Program-made: the position numbers and the translations under genes
Notes under the pieces: model-generated
Database searches by the model: none
Seen by the model: only the letters and a program-made list of their open reading frames with translations
What the model was told of the DNA's origin: nothing
Part shown: positions 35,677 to 44,657 of the stretch, piece after piece
Layout: each line of letters opens with the position of its first letter
How positions within the stretch are numbered: the stretch's first letter is position 1
Assembly (NCBI GenBank): GCA_038206395.1
Contig: JBBRAX010000009.1
Span: 62,001 to 126,000 of the forward strand
From: JAGSPQ01 sp038206395
GTDB taxonomy: Bacteria; Myxococcota; Myxococcia; Myxococcales; Myxococcaceae
Reading direction: 5' to 3'
Length of the DNA stretch: 64,000 nucleotides

Positions 35677-36633
35677 GTGACCGAGATCATTCGAGCCGAC
35701 CACCTGACGAAGACCTACCGGCTGGGCATGCTCGGCCGCCGGCAGGTTCAAGCGTTGAACGATTTCTCGCTGTCGGTCGCCGAGGCAGAGGTCTTCGGGC
35801 TGATTGGCCCCAACGGCGCCGGTAAGTCGACGGCGATCAAGATTCTGCTGAACCTGATTCAGCCCACCCACGGTTCGGCGGCGCTGTTCGGGATTGACGT
35901 GAAGGACAAGCGCGCCCGAATCGATGTCGGTTTTGTGCCCGAGAACCCTGCGCCTCAGGAACACCTGACTGCCGAAGAGTACGTCGAGCTCCAAGCCGTG
36001 CTGGCCGGGCGGACGTCGGCCGACGCGCGTCGCCTGGCCTCCGAGGCGCTGGACGCGGTCGAGCTGGGGGCGCTGCGGCGAGTCAGCATTCGCCGCTACT
36101 CGAAAGGCATGACCCAGCGCACGATGCTGGCGGGCGCAATCGTGGCCAGACCGCGGCTGCTGATTCTGGACGAGCCGACCTCGGGCCTCGACCCCGTCGG
36201 GCGGCGGCTGGTGAGAGATCTGATCCTCAAGCAGCGCAAAGCGGGCGTGACCATCTTGTTCTGCACGCACATCATTTCCGACGTCGAGGCGCTTTGCGAT
36301 CGGGTCGCCTTGCTCGCCAAGGGCCAGGTGGTGCGGTTGGGGACAATCGTCGACATCGTCAAAAGCGAAGACTCGATCGTCGAGATCATCTGTGAAGGCG
36401 TCACCCAGGACGTCGCCATGGCGCAGGTCGCTGACCTGAAGGGCTCGGTCGAGCCGTCGGCGCACCTGATGCTCGTTCGGCTTCCGGAGGAGCAGCTGCA
36501 GGTCGCGATTCGCCGCCTGCAGGACGCCGGAGCGAAGATTCGCCGCATCCAGCCCCACCGCTTCGGCCTCGAAGACGCGTTCATGAGCGTCGTCCAGTCG
36601 GTGGGCGACACTGTTGGCGGGGTCCTGCAGTGA
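35677..36633 (+). CDS. pilH: PilH, ABC transporter ATPase
   Basis: 318 residues. It has Walker A GPNGAGKST, signature RYSKGMTQR in place of LSGGQ, Walker B LLILDEPTSGLDP and an H-loop CTHIISD. It is an ABC-2-type ATPase with a C-terminal extension of ~90 residues. It energises the permease PilI; in M. xanthus loss of pilH impairs pilus assembly (family knowledge). The start is GTG 35677, three bases after pilG; its stop overlaps pilI (GTGA). Confidence 0.85.
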   Translation: MTEIIRADHLTKTYRLGMLGRRQVQALNDFSLSVAEAEVFGLIGPNGAGKSTAIKILLNLIQPTHGSAALFGIDVKDKRARIDVGFVPENPAPQEHLTAEEYVELQAVLAGRTSADARRLASEALDAVELGALRRVSIRRYSKGMTQRTMLAGAIVARPRLLILDEPTSGLDPVGRRLVRDLILKQRKAGVTILFCTHIISDVEALCDRVALLAKGQVVRLGTIVDIVKSEDSIVEIICEGVTQDVAMAQVADLKGSVEPSAHLMLVRLPEEQLQVAIRRLQDAGAKIRRIQPHRFGLEDAFMSVVQSVGDTVGGVLQ

Positions 36634-37397
36634 GGGTGATTTTCGCACTGGCGCTGGCAGGCTTCCGGGAAGCCCTGCGTAACCGCGTCACCGTCGTGGT
36701 GGGAGTCTTTGCCGGCATCATGTTGTTGTCGACCACGCTGATCTTGAACGTCACCGTCTTCTCGCTCGACCGCGTGGTGACCGACTTCGGCCTGTCGATC
36801 ATGAGCCTGCTGCTCACCGGCCTCGCGATCTTCCTGTCGAGCGGGCTCATCTCGAAAGAGATCGAGCGCCGCACAATCTTCCTGATCGTGTCGCGGCCGC
36901 TGTCGCGAACCCAGTTCGTGCTCGGGCGCTTTCTCGGCAACTTGATGACCCTGGGCGTGCTTCAGCTCTTCATGGGCGCGCTCTTCTTCGTCCAGCTGCT
37001 CATCTTCGGCGTCCCGAAAACGTCGGCCCAGCTGGCCGCCGTGCTGGGGTTGAGTGTCGAACTCATCGTCCTGACCGCAGCGGGCCTGTTGTGCTCGGTG
37101 CTGTCGAGTCAGCTGATCTCAGCGATGACTTGCGTGGGACTCTACCTGATGGGGCACCTCGCCGAAGACCTGTACATCCTGGTCGTCAAGTCGCCGTCTG
37201 CGCTGGTGCACGTCGTTGGCAAAGCGGCGTACTACCTGCTGCCCAATCTCTCGCGCGTGAACTACCGCAACGCGGCCGCATACGAAGTCCCAATCGTCTG
37301 GCCCGAGTTCTTCACGTCTTGCAGCTACCTGCTCGCGTACGCGGTCGTTCTGTTGATGGTGACGACCTTCGCGTTCGACCGCCGCGACTTCAAATAG
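36630..37397 (+). CDS. pilI: PilI, ABC transporter permease
   Basis: 255 residues with about six membrane helices of the ABC-2 permease type, including ISKEIERRTIFLIVSRPLSR after the second helix, a typical ABC-2 coupling region. It forms the membrane part with PilH. GTG 36630 overlaps the pilH stop. Its TAG ends three bases before the pilR stop on the opposite strand, so these convergent genes lack a terminator between them. Confidence 0.84.
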   Translation: MRVIFALALAGFREALRNRVTVVVGVFAGIMLLSTTLILNVTVFSLDRVVTDFGLSIMSLLLTGLAIFLSSGLISKEIERRTIFLIVSRPLSRTQFVLGRFLGNLMTLGVLQLFMGALFFVQLLIFGVPKTSAQLAAVLGLSVELIVLTAAGLLCSVLSSQLISAMTCVGLYLMGHLAEDLYILVVKSPSALVHVVGKAAYYLLPNLSRVNYRNAAAYEVPIVWPEFFTSCSYLLAYAVVLLMVTTFAFDRRDFK

Positions 37398-37400
37398 CTG

Positions 37401-38768
37401 TCAGTTGTCGCTGCCGCCCAGGCCGTGCTTCGCGAGCCGGTACCGGAAAGAACGGAAAGACAGACCCAGCAGCTGCGCGGCGTGGGTCTTCACGCCGTCG
37501 GCCATTCGCAGCGCCTCGACCAGGTAGTGGCGCTCGTTGGCGTCGAGGTGGCTCTCGAGCGAGAAGCCGGCGTTCAGCTGCAGCTTCTCGCCGGGGGCCT
37601 CGGTCTCGCCGCGAATCGCTGGAGGCAGCGCTGCGGCAGTGAGTTCGTCGCCGACGCTCAACGTCGCCGCGCGCTCGAGCAGGTTCTCGAGCTGACGGAC
37701 ATTGCCCGGGTAGGCGTAGCGTTCGAGCACCGACAGCAGGTCGGGCATCAGCCGCAGCCCGGGCCGCGCCAGCTCTTCGCGGAATCGCGAGAGGAAGAAC
37801 TCGGCCAGCGCGGGTATGTCTTCGCGGCGCTCGCGCAACGGAGGCACCTCGACCGTGATCACGTTGAGCCGGTGAAACAGGTCTTCGCGGAACCGGCCGG
37901 CGCGCACTTCCTCGGCCAGCTTGCGGTTGGTGGCCGCGACGATGCGGGCCTCGAAGGGAATCTCGGACGTGCTGCCCACCGGCTTCACCCGGCGTTCCTG
38001 CAGCACGCGCAGCAGCTTCACCTGCATCGTCAGCGACATCTCGCCGATCTCGTCGAGCATCACCGTGCCGCCGCCGGCCGCGACGAGAATGCCGTTTCGG
38101 TCGGCCGTGGCCCCCGTGTAAGCGCCCTTCACGTGCCCAAAGAGCTCGCTTTCAAGCACCCCTTCGGCAATCGCTCCGCAGTTGATGGGCAGAAATGGGT
38201 GGGCGGCGCGGACGCTGCGGCCGTGAATGGCGCGGGCCACCACTTCTTTCCCCGTGCCGCTCTCGCCAGAGATCATCACTGTCGAACGGCTGGCGGCGGC
38301 GACGCGATCGACCAGGGCCCAAAGCGTCGCCATCGTCGGGCTGCCACCGGCAAAGAAGGGCCGGCCTCCCAGCAGCAGCGATTCTTTCAGCCGCCGGTTC
38401 TCGCCGACGATCTCGCGCTTCTCGAGCGCCTTCTGCACCAGCAACATCAGCTCGTCGTTGTCGAAGGGCTTGCAGATGTAGTCGTAGGCGCCCTGCCGCA
38501 TCGCTTCGACCGCCGCGGCAGGCGTCCCGTAGGCGGTGATGAGAATCACCTCGGGCGGCTCGGGCAGGCTTCGTACGGTTTGCAGCACGGTGAGGCCCGA
38601 CTCGGGGCCAAGTTTCATGTCACTGATGACGAGGTCGAAGCCTTTGGGCGCCAGCGCGACTGCCTCTTTCACCGACCCCACGCACTTCACCTCGTAGCCG
38701 GCGCGCGACAGCAGCACCTCGAGGTACTCACGCATCGACAGCTCGTCATCGACGACCAGAACTTTCAT
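37401..38768 (-). CDS. pilR: Sigma54 response regulator PilR
   Basis: 455 residues. It has a receiver domain (MKVLVVDDELSMREYL; Asp near 51 in DLVISDMKL; Lys in ICKPFDNDE), an AAA+ domain with GESGTGKE and an intact sigma54 loop GAYTGA, and a C-terminal helix-turn-helix (THAAQLLGLSFRSFRYRL). It should activate pilA transcription with sigma54. The ATG at 38768 overlaps the pilS stop by one base. It is the last gene of the pilB-T-C-S-R operon. Confidence 0.92.
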   Translation of the reverse strand: MKVLVVDDELSMREYLEVLLSRAGYEVKCVGSVKEAVALAPKGFDLVISDMKLGPESGLTVLQTVRSLPEPPEVILITAYGTPAAAVEAMRQGAYDYICKPFDNDELMLLVQKALEKREIVGENRRLKESLLLGGRPFFAGGSPTMATLWALVDRVAAASRSTVMISGESGTGKEVVARAIHGRSVRAAHPFLPINCGAIAEGVLESELFGHVKGAYTGATADRNGILVAAGGGTVMLDEIGEMSLTMQVKLLRVLQERRVKPVGSTSEIPFEARIVAATNRKLAEEVRAGRFREDLFHRLNVITVEVPPLRERREDIPALAEFFLSRFREELARPGLRLMPDLLSVLERYAYPGNVRQLENLLERAATLSVGDELTAAALPPAIRGETEAPGEKLQLNAGFSLESHLDANERHYLVEALRMADGVKTHAAQLLGLSFRSFRYRLAKHGLGGSDN

Positions 38769-40390
38769 CACGCCTCTGCAGAGCTGCGCCGCGGCAGCGT
38801 CACCGTGAAGGTGGTGCCCTCTGCCTGCGACGAGGTTACTGCGATGAGCCCCGCGTGGGCTTGGACGATCGCATGCACCGTCGACAGCCCGAGGCCCGTG
38901 CCTTCTGCGCTGGTCGTATAGAAGGCCTCGAAGATGCGGCCCAGGTCGTCGGCCGGAATGCTGCCCGCCGAGTCCCATACGCGGATCCGTGCCTCGGCGC
39001 CCTGCGCGTCGACGAAGACCTTCACCGTGCCGCCCTTGCCCACCGCGACCAGCGCGTTGCGAAGCAGGTTGATCAGCACCTGGCGCAGCTGGGCCGCGTC
39101 GGCCAGCCCTTCGACGGGGCTCAAGGCTTCTTCCAGCAGCACGCCCTGGGTCATCGGGTCGGCCCGCAGCATCTCGACGGTCTCGGCCACGACCGAATCG
39201 ATGCGGATGTTTTCTCGCGCCGGCGGCGGAGGCCGGGCGAGATCCAGGTAGCCTTCGACCAGGCTCGCCAGCCGGTCGGACTCGCGCATGATGATCTGCG
39301 CCAGCCGCAGCGAGTGCGGCGACCCCTTCACGTCATCGCCCAGCAGCTGCGCCGAGCCCCGCATCGACGCCAGCGGGTTGCGAATCTCGTGGGCCAGCTG
39401 CGCGGACACCCGGCCCAGCGACGCGAGGCGGTCGATGCGCTTGAGCTCTTCCTGCATCCGCCGCAGGTAGGTGAGGTCTTGAAAGACGACCAGCAGCGAG
39501 CCCGACTTTTCTTCCAGCGGCGTCACGGCGAGCCCGAGCACGCGCTTGCCATTGGGCGTGTCGACCGACAGCTCGGCGCGGCGGGTGGTGCGGGGAAGAC
39601 GCATCGCTCCGGGCAACACGTCTTCGAGATTCCTCGGATCGCCTTCCGTGGGGTGCTGCCCGAGAATGCCGACCGCCGCCGGGTTGATGAAGGTGATGAG
39701 GCCCTTCTCGTCGCAGGTGAGCAGGCCCGACGGCATCGCGTTGACGATGCGGTTCTGCAGCGCGACCAGCTCTTTCAGGTCGGCCTCGCGCGCCGACAAG
39801 CGGCCGCCCGCGCGCGACGCCTGCTCGGCGAGATAGCCCGCGAGGGCCGCGATGAGGAACTGCGCCAGGGTGTGGCTCAGCAGCACGAAGGCGAGCCGCG
39901 CTTCAGAGATGGGCTGGCTGCCCGTGGGCGGCCGCAGCTGGCCGTGCTGCACTGCCAGCGACAGAATGATGAAGGCGGTCGAACTCGCACCGGCAGTGAG
40001 AAAGGCGCCCCGCCGGAAGAGCAAAATCGCCGACGCGACGACGGCCAGCGAGTAGGTGAAGACGAAGGGAGAGTCGGCCGCGCCCGTCAGGTAGACGAGG
40101 CTCGACGCGAGGACGAGATCGCCCACGACCTGGGCGCTGGCGCCGCGGCGGGTGACGCCGTGGCCGGCGCGCAGCAGCACGCCGTAGACCAGCGTGACCA
40201 GGTACACGCCCGCGATGAGGGCGAAAGACAGCGAGTCGGCCAAAGACAGATCGCCCGACTGGGGATCTGAGCTGAGGCGAAAGACGCTGACGATCAAGAG
40301 CAGGCTGATGGCGATGGTCCGGAAGACCACCACCCACGTCAGCTTGACCTTGAGCTCGTTCTGCTCGGGGCTACTTGATGGCGCCGGCAA
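38768..40390 (-). CDS. pilS: Membrane sensor histidine kinase PilS
   Basis: 540 residues. Six or so membrane helices occupy the N-terminus (~20-190), followed by a PAS domain (MPSGLLTCDEKGLITFINPA), the phospho-acceptor region LAHEIRNPLASMRGSAQLL and the ATPase domain (NLLRNALVAVG, GTGLGLS). This matches PilS kinases, whose membrane part senses pilin in Pseudomonas. The start is uncertain: TTG 40390 overlaps pilC by 20 bases; a GTG about 19 codons later would also leave the membrane part intact. Confidence 0.9.
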   Translation of the reverse strand: MPAPSSSPEQNELKVKLTWVVVFRTIAISLLLIVSVFRLSSDPQSGDLSLADSLSFALIAGVYLVTLVYGVLLRAGHGVTRRGASAQVVGDLVLASSLVYLTGAADSPFVFTYSLAVVASAILLFRRGAFLTAGASSTAFIILSLAVQHGQLRPPTGSQPISEARLAFVLLSHTLAQFLIAALAGYLAEQASRAGGRLSAREADLKELVALQNRIVNAMPSGLLTCDEKGLITFINPAAVGILGQHPTEGDPRNLEDVLPGAMRLPRTTRRAELSVDTPNGKRVLGLAVTPLEEKSGSLLVVFQDLTYLRRMQEELKRIDRLASLGRVSAQLAHEIRNPLASMRGSAQLLGDDVKGSPHSLRLAQIIMRESDRLASLVEGYLDLARPPPPARENIRIDSVVAETVEMLRADPMTQGVLLEEALSPVEGLADAAQLRQVLINLLRNALVAVGKGGTVKVFVDAQGAEARIRVWDSAGSIPADDLGRIFEAFYTTSAEGTGLGLSTVHAIVQAHAGLIAVTSSQAEGTTFTVTLPRRSSAEA

Positions 40391-41654
40391 TCGAGAAGAT
40401 CGGCAGATACATGGAAATCAGGAAGCCGCCGACCACGCCGCCGAGGAAGACCATCAGAATCGGTTCGATCATCGCGGTGAGGCCCGCGACGGCGGTGTCG
40501 ACTTCGTCGTCGTAGAAGTCGGCGATCTTGTTGAGCATCTGATCCATCGCGCCGGTCGCTTCGCCGACGCCGATCATCTGCACCACCATCGACGGGAAGA
40601 CCTTCGTGTCGGCCAGCGGGCCCGCGATGTTCTTGCCTTCCGAGATCTTCGTGCGGACGTAGACGATCGCCGCTTCGATGGTGCGGTTACCGGCCGTCTT
40701 CGCGGTGACGTCGAGCGCGTCCAGAATCGGCACGCCCGAGCTGATCATCGTGCCCAGGGTGCGGGTGAAGCGCGCGACCGCGACCTTGCGGATGACGTCT
40801 CCGATGACGGGCAGCTTCAGCGAGACCTTGTCGATCACCTGGCGGCCCTTCGGGTTCCGGTAAATGGACACCGCAGAGACGATGATCGCGACCAGCCCCG
40901 CGACCAGGTAGAGGAAGTAGTGCTGCAGCCACTCGGACAGGTCGACGATGAACTGGGTCGGCGCCGGCAGGGCTGAACCGAAATCGGCAAACATCTTCGC
41001 GAACACTGGCGTCACCTTCAGCAACAGCACCGCGGTGACGATGATCGCGACCGAGATGACGATGCTCGGGTAGATCATCGCGCCCTTCACCTTGCGCTTC
41101 AGCTTCTCGGCCTTTTCCCGGTAGATGGCGAGCCGGTTGAGGATGGTGTCGAGAATACCGCCCACTTCACCGGCGGCGCAGAGCTGCACGAAGAGCTCGT
41201 CGAACACCTTCGGGTGATCTTTGAGCGCGTCCGAGAAGGTCGAGCCGCCTTCGACGCGCTGCTTGATCGCGAAGATGACCTTGCGGAAAGACAGGTTGTC
41301 CGTCTGCGAGCCGAGAATGTCGAGGCACTGCACCAGCGGAAGGCCGGCGTCGATCATCGTCGCGAACTGGCGAGTGAAGATGAGGATGTCGCGCCCGCCG
41401 ATGCCACCCAGCCCCGGCATCGTGATGCCCGCATCGAGGATCCCCTTGCGGCGCACCTTGCTCGGAATGAGGCCAATCGATTTGAGGCGCGCTTCGACCG
41501 TGCCTGCGTCGTTCGCCTCCATCTCGCCCTTCTTGACCTCACCCTGCTTCGACTTCGCCTCCCACATGAAGACGGGAGTGACTTTCTTCGCCGGCCTTGC
41601 CTGCGGGCGTGGCGGAGGTGCTGCGGGTCTGGTGACTTGCGTGGCGGTCGCCAT
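40371..41654 (-). CDS. pilC: Type IV pilus inner membrane platform protein PilC
   Basis: 427 residues with two GspF-type domains and three membrane helices: GGRDILIFTRQFATMIDAGLP in the first and ARFTRTLGTMISSGVPILDA in the second, ending in the hydrophobic LMVFLGGVVGGFLISMYLPI helix. It anchors the pilus base and couples to PilB and PilT. The N-terminus has a short Pro-rich extension. Ribosome site GAAGGAG lies eight bases before ATG 41654. Confidence 0.95.
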   Translation of the reverse strand: MATATQVTRPAAPPPRPQARPAKKVTPVFMWEAKSKQGEVKKGEMEANDAGTVEARLKSIGLIPSKVRRKGILDAGITMPGLGGIGGRDILIFTRQFATMIDAGLPLVQCLDILGSQTDNLSFRKVIFAIKQRVEGGSTFSDALKDHPKVFDELFVQLCAAGEVGGILDTILNRLAIYREKAEKLKRKVKGAMIYPSIVISVAIIVTAVLLLKVTPVFAKMFADFGSALPAPTQFIVDLSEWLQHYFLYLVAGLVAIIVSAVSIYRNPKGRQVIDKVSLKLPVIGDVIRKVAVARFTRTLGTMISSGVPILDALDVTAKTAGNRTIEAAIVYVRTKISEGKNIAGPLADTKVFPSMVVQMIGVGEATGAMDQMLNKIADFYDDEVDTAVAGLTAMIEPILMVFLGGVVGGFLISMYLPIFSIAGAIK

Positions 41655-41750
41655 CGTACGAACTCCTTCGAGACGAAAACTTTGAAGACGGGCCGCAATC
41701 CTAGCCGGAAGAGAACGATCTCCTAATAGTGGTCCGAGGTAGGACTTCGC

Positions 41751-42860
41751 CTACTTCATCGTCGAGCGGTTGCCTGGCAGGGCGCCCATCTGGCCAGCGG
41801 TGGTCGAGAGGATGTTGCGCAGCTCGTCCGCGTCGGAGGTGCGGCCAAACGCCTCGTCCTGGGTGATCATCTTCCGCGACAACAACGCCGCCAGCGCCTG
41901 GTTGAAGGTCTGCATTCCGAACTTCGACTGGCCGACCTGCATCGACGAGTAGATCTGGTGCACCTTGTCTTCGCGGATCAGGTTCCGGATTGCAGGGTTC
42001 GGCACCATGATCTCGAGCGCGAGAATTCGGCCGTTGCCCGTGGCGCGGGAAATCAGCGCCTGGCTCATGATGCCTTCGATCACGAAAGACATCTGCGCGC
42101 GCACCTGCGACTGCTGGTACGGCGGGAAGACGTCGAGGATGCGGTTGATGGTCTGCACGGCGCTGTTGGTGTGAAGCGTGGCGAAGGCGATGTGGCCCGT
42201 CTCGGCGATCACGAGCGCCGCTTCGATCGTCTCGAGGTCTCGCATCTCGCCGACCAGCACCACGTCGGGGTCCTGCCGCAGAATGTACTTGAGCGCCGTC
42301 TTGAAGCTGCGCGTGTCGGCGCCAACTTCGCGCTGGTTGACGAGGCAGTTCTTGTGCGGGTGCAGGTACTCGATCGGATCCTCGATCGTCATGATGTGCT
42401 CGTGACGCTCGGTGTTGATCTTGTCGATGATCGACGCCAGCGTCGTCGACTTGCCCGAGCCCGTCGGGCCCGTGACGAGAATCAGCCCGCGCGGCCTCTT
42501 CGACAGCTCGGCGACGACGGGCGGCAGGCCCAGCTCGGCAAAGGTGAGGATCTTGAAGGGAATCGTGCGGAAAGCGCCCGCCACTGCGCCACGCTGCATG
42601 AAGATGTTCGAACGGAACCGCGACAGGCCCTTCACGCCGAACGACAGGTCGAGTTCGTTGTCTTCCTCGAACTTGTGCTTCTGGGCGTCGGTGAGAATCG
42701 AATAGCAGAGCTGCTTGGTTTCCACCGGCGTCAGCGGCGCCGTCTTCAGCGGCACCAGCTCGCCATCGATGCGCAGCTGGGGGGGCGAGCCCGTCGTGAT
42801 GTGCAGGTCGCTGGAACCCTTCTCGACCATCGCCTTCAGCAGTTGGTGAAGATTGGCCAC
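41751..42860 (-). CDS. pilT: Type IV pilus retraction ATPase PilT
   Basis: About 369 residues. It has a PAS-like N-domain (SSDLHITTGSPPQLRIDGE), Walker A GPTGSGKSTT (~130), Asp box/His box HIMTIEDPIEY, Walker B ILRQDPDVVLVGEMRDLET and the AIRNLIRE motif characteristic of PilT. It powers pilus retraction. I chose the GTG at 42860 (VANLHQLLKAM) with AAGGA four bases upstream, 19 bases after pilB. Confidence 0.95.
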   Translation of the reverse strand: MANLHQLLKAMVEKGSSDLHITTGSPPQLRIDGELVPLKTAPLTPVETKQLCYSILTDAQKHKFEEDNELDLSFGVKGLSRFRSNIFMQRGAVAGAFRTIPFKILTFAELGLPPVVAELSKRPRGLILVTGPTGSGKSTTLASIIDKINTERHEHIMTIEDPIEYLHPHKNCLVNQREVGADTRSFKTALKYILRQDPDVVLVGEMRDLETIEAALVIAETGHIAFATLHTNSAVQTINRILDVFPPYQQSQVRAQMSFVIEGIMSQALISRATGNGRILALEIMVPNPAIRNLIREDKVHQIYSSMQVGQSKFGMQTFNQALAALLSRKMITQDEAFGRTSDADELRNILSTTAGQMGALPGNRSTMK

Positions 42861-42879
42861 GTTGTCCTTGTCCTGGTGT

Positions 42880-44580
42880 TTAGAAGCGGTCTGGCGCGGT
42901 GTTCGCGATGGCTTCTTCAATCGTCGTCACGCCCGCCATCACCTTGTTCAGCGCTGCCACGCGCAGCGTCTGCATGCCCAGGCGAATCGCTTCCTGCTTG
43001 AGCTCGGCCGCCGAGGCGCCGTTGATGACGAGTTCTTTCAAGCCGTCCCAGAAGGGCATCACTTCGTAGAGCGCGACGCGGCCGCGATAACCACGGTCAT
43101 TGCACTCGCGGCAGCCATTCTTCGTGTAGGCGGTGAAGGTGCCAATCTTGTCCGGAGGAATGCCCGCGTCGATCAGCGCCTGGTCTTCGACTTCTGCCGG
43201 CTTCTTGCACGCCTGGCACAGCTTGCGCGCGAGCCGCTGGGCGAGAATCAGGTTCAGCGACGCGGTGACGAGGAAGGGCTCGATGCCCATGTTGAGCAGG
43301 CGGCTGATCGTGCCCGGCGCGTCGTTGGTGTGAAGCGTCGACAGCACGAGGTGGCCCGTGAGCGCGGCCTTCACCCCGATTTCCGCGGTCTCGAAGTCGC
43401 GAATCTCGCCGATCATAATCGTGTCGGGGTCCTGCCGCAGGAAGCTGCGCAGCGCCGACGCGAAGTTGAGGCCGATGTCTTCGTGCATCTGGACCTGGTT
43501 GATGCCAGCAAAGTTGAACTCCACCGGATCTTCCGCGGTCGACAGGTTGGTGTTCGGCTCATTGAGCGCCGCCAGCGCCGAGTACAGCGTCGTCGTCTTG
43601 CCAGAGCCCGTGGGGCCCGTGACCAGCACCATGCCGTACGGGCGATCGATCGCGTCCTTGAACCACTTCAGCGGCTCGGCCTCGAAGCCGAGCTTCGTCA
43701 TGTCGAGCTGAAGGTTCGACTTGTCGAGCAAGCGGAGCACGACCTTCTCGCCGAACAGCGTCGGGCAAACGCTGACCCGGAAGTCCATTTCCTTGCCGCC
43801 GCCCATCTTGATCTTGATGCGGCCGTCTTGCGGCAGGCGGCGCTCGGAGATGTCGAGCTGCGCCATGATCTTGAGGCGCGAGGTGATCGCGTTGCGCAGC
43901 TTCATCGGCGGGCGCATCACTTCGTAGAGCTCGCCGTCGATGCGGAAGCGAACGCGGAAGTCCTTCTCGTACGGCTCGACGTGAATGTCCGACGCGCCTT
44001 TGCCGATCGCGTCCTTCAGAATCAGGTTCACCAGCTTGACCACGGGCGCGTCGTCCGCGGCCCTGGCCATGTCTTCGAGGTTCTGATCGATCTCGTCGAC
44101 GGCGACTTCGACGTCGTCGGCGACCTCGCTGACGATCTCGTCGAGCGAAGGCCCGCGCTCGGCGTGGTACCGCTCGATCGCGTCGCGAATGCTGGGCTCG
44201 GACGCGACGACGGCTTCGATGTTGTAGCCGGTGAGGAACTTGAGGTCGTCGACCGCGTAGATGTTCGACGGGTCGCACATCGCCACGATCAACGACGGGC
44301 CGGCACGGTTGACGGGGATCACCAGGTGCTTCAGGGCGACGTCTTTCGGCACGAGCTTGATGATCTCAGGGTCGATGTCGAAGTCCTTCAGGTTGATCGC
44401 GGGGACGCCGTACTGCTTCGAAAGGAAGTCGGTGAGCTTCGACTCCTCGATCGCGCCCGTCTTGATCAGGGCGGTGCCGATGCGCGCGCCCGACTTCTGC
44501 TGCTCTTCCTGCGCCTTCCTCAGCTGCTGAACCGAGATCAGGTTCTCGCGGACGAGCAGTTCACCCAGACGGCCGGACAT
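42880..44580 (-). CDS. pilB: Type IV pilus extension ATPase PilB with MshEN-type N-domain
   Basis: 566 residues. The N-terminal RLGELLVRENLISVQQL and GARIGTALIKTG match the MshEN domain, which in PilB/MshE relatives binds c-di-GMP. Then come the ATPase N-domain (ASDIHVEPYE), Walker A GPTGSGKTTT (~320), SLRQDPDTIMIGEIRD-type Walker B (here SFLRQDPDTIMIGEIRD) and a tetracysteine zinc site (CQAC, CREC). It polymerises pilin. It follows ribF at 77 bases on the same strand and heads pilB-T-C-S-R. Confidence 0.96.
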   Translation of the reverse strand: MSGRLGELLVRENLISVQQLRKAQEEQQKSGARIGTALIKTGAIEESKLTDFLSKQYGVPAINLKDFDIDPEIIKLVPKDVALKHLVIPVNRAGPSLIVAMCDPSNIYAVDDLKFLTGYNIEAVVASEPSIRDAIERYHAERGPSLDEIVSEVADDVEVAVDEIDQNLEDMARAADDAPVVKLVNLILKDAIGKGASDIHVEPYEKDFRVRFRIDGELYEVMRPPMKLRNAITSRLKIMAQLDISERRLPQDGRIKIKMGGGKEMDFRVSVCPTLFGEKVVLRLLDKSNLQLDMTKLGFEAEPLKWFKDAIDRPYGMVLVTGPTGSGKTTTLYSALAALNEPNTNLSTAEDPVEFNFAGINQVQMHEDIGLNFASALRSFLRQDPDTIMIGEIRDFETAEIGVKAALTGHLVLSTLHTNDAPGTISRLLNMGIEPFLVTASLNLILAQRLARKLCQACKKPAEVEDQALIDAGIPPDKIGTFTAYTKNGCRECNDRGYRGRVALYEVMPFWDGLKELVINGASAAELKQEAIRLGMQTLRVAALNKVMAGVTTIEEAIANTAPDRF

Positions 44581-44622
44581 GGAGTTGTGTGCCTCGTTGC
44601 CAACAGAAGGAAAAGAATGGCG

Positions 44623-44651
44623 ATTCGAGCACTCGCAAAAAACCGTGTCAA
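44623..44651 (-). promoter_or_regulatory. Candidate sigma70 promoter for the pilB operon
   Basis: On the minus strand, TTGACA (44646-44651, a perfect -35) and TCGAAT (44623-44628, four of six -10 bases) are separated by exactly 17 bases. They lie in the 77-base gap between ribF and pilB. The leader would be about 36 bases to ATG 44580. Confidence 0.45.
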
Positions 44652-44657
44652 AGAACT

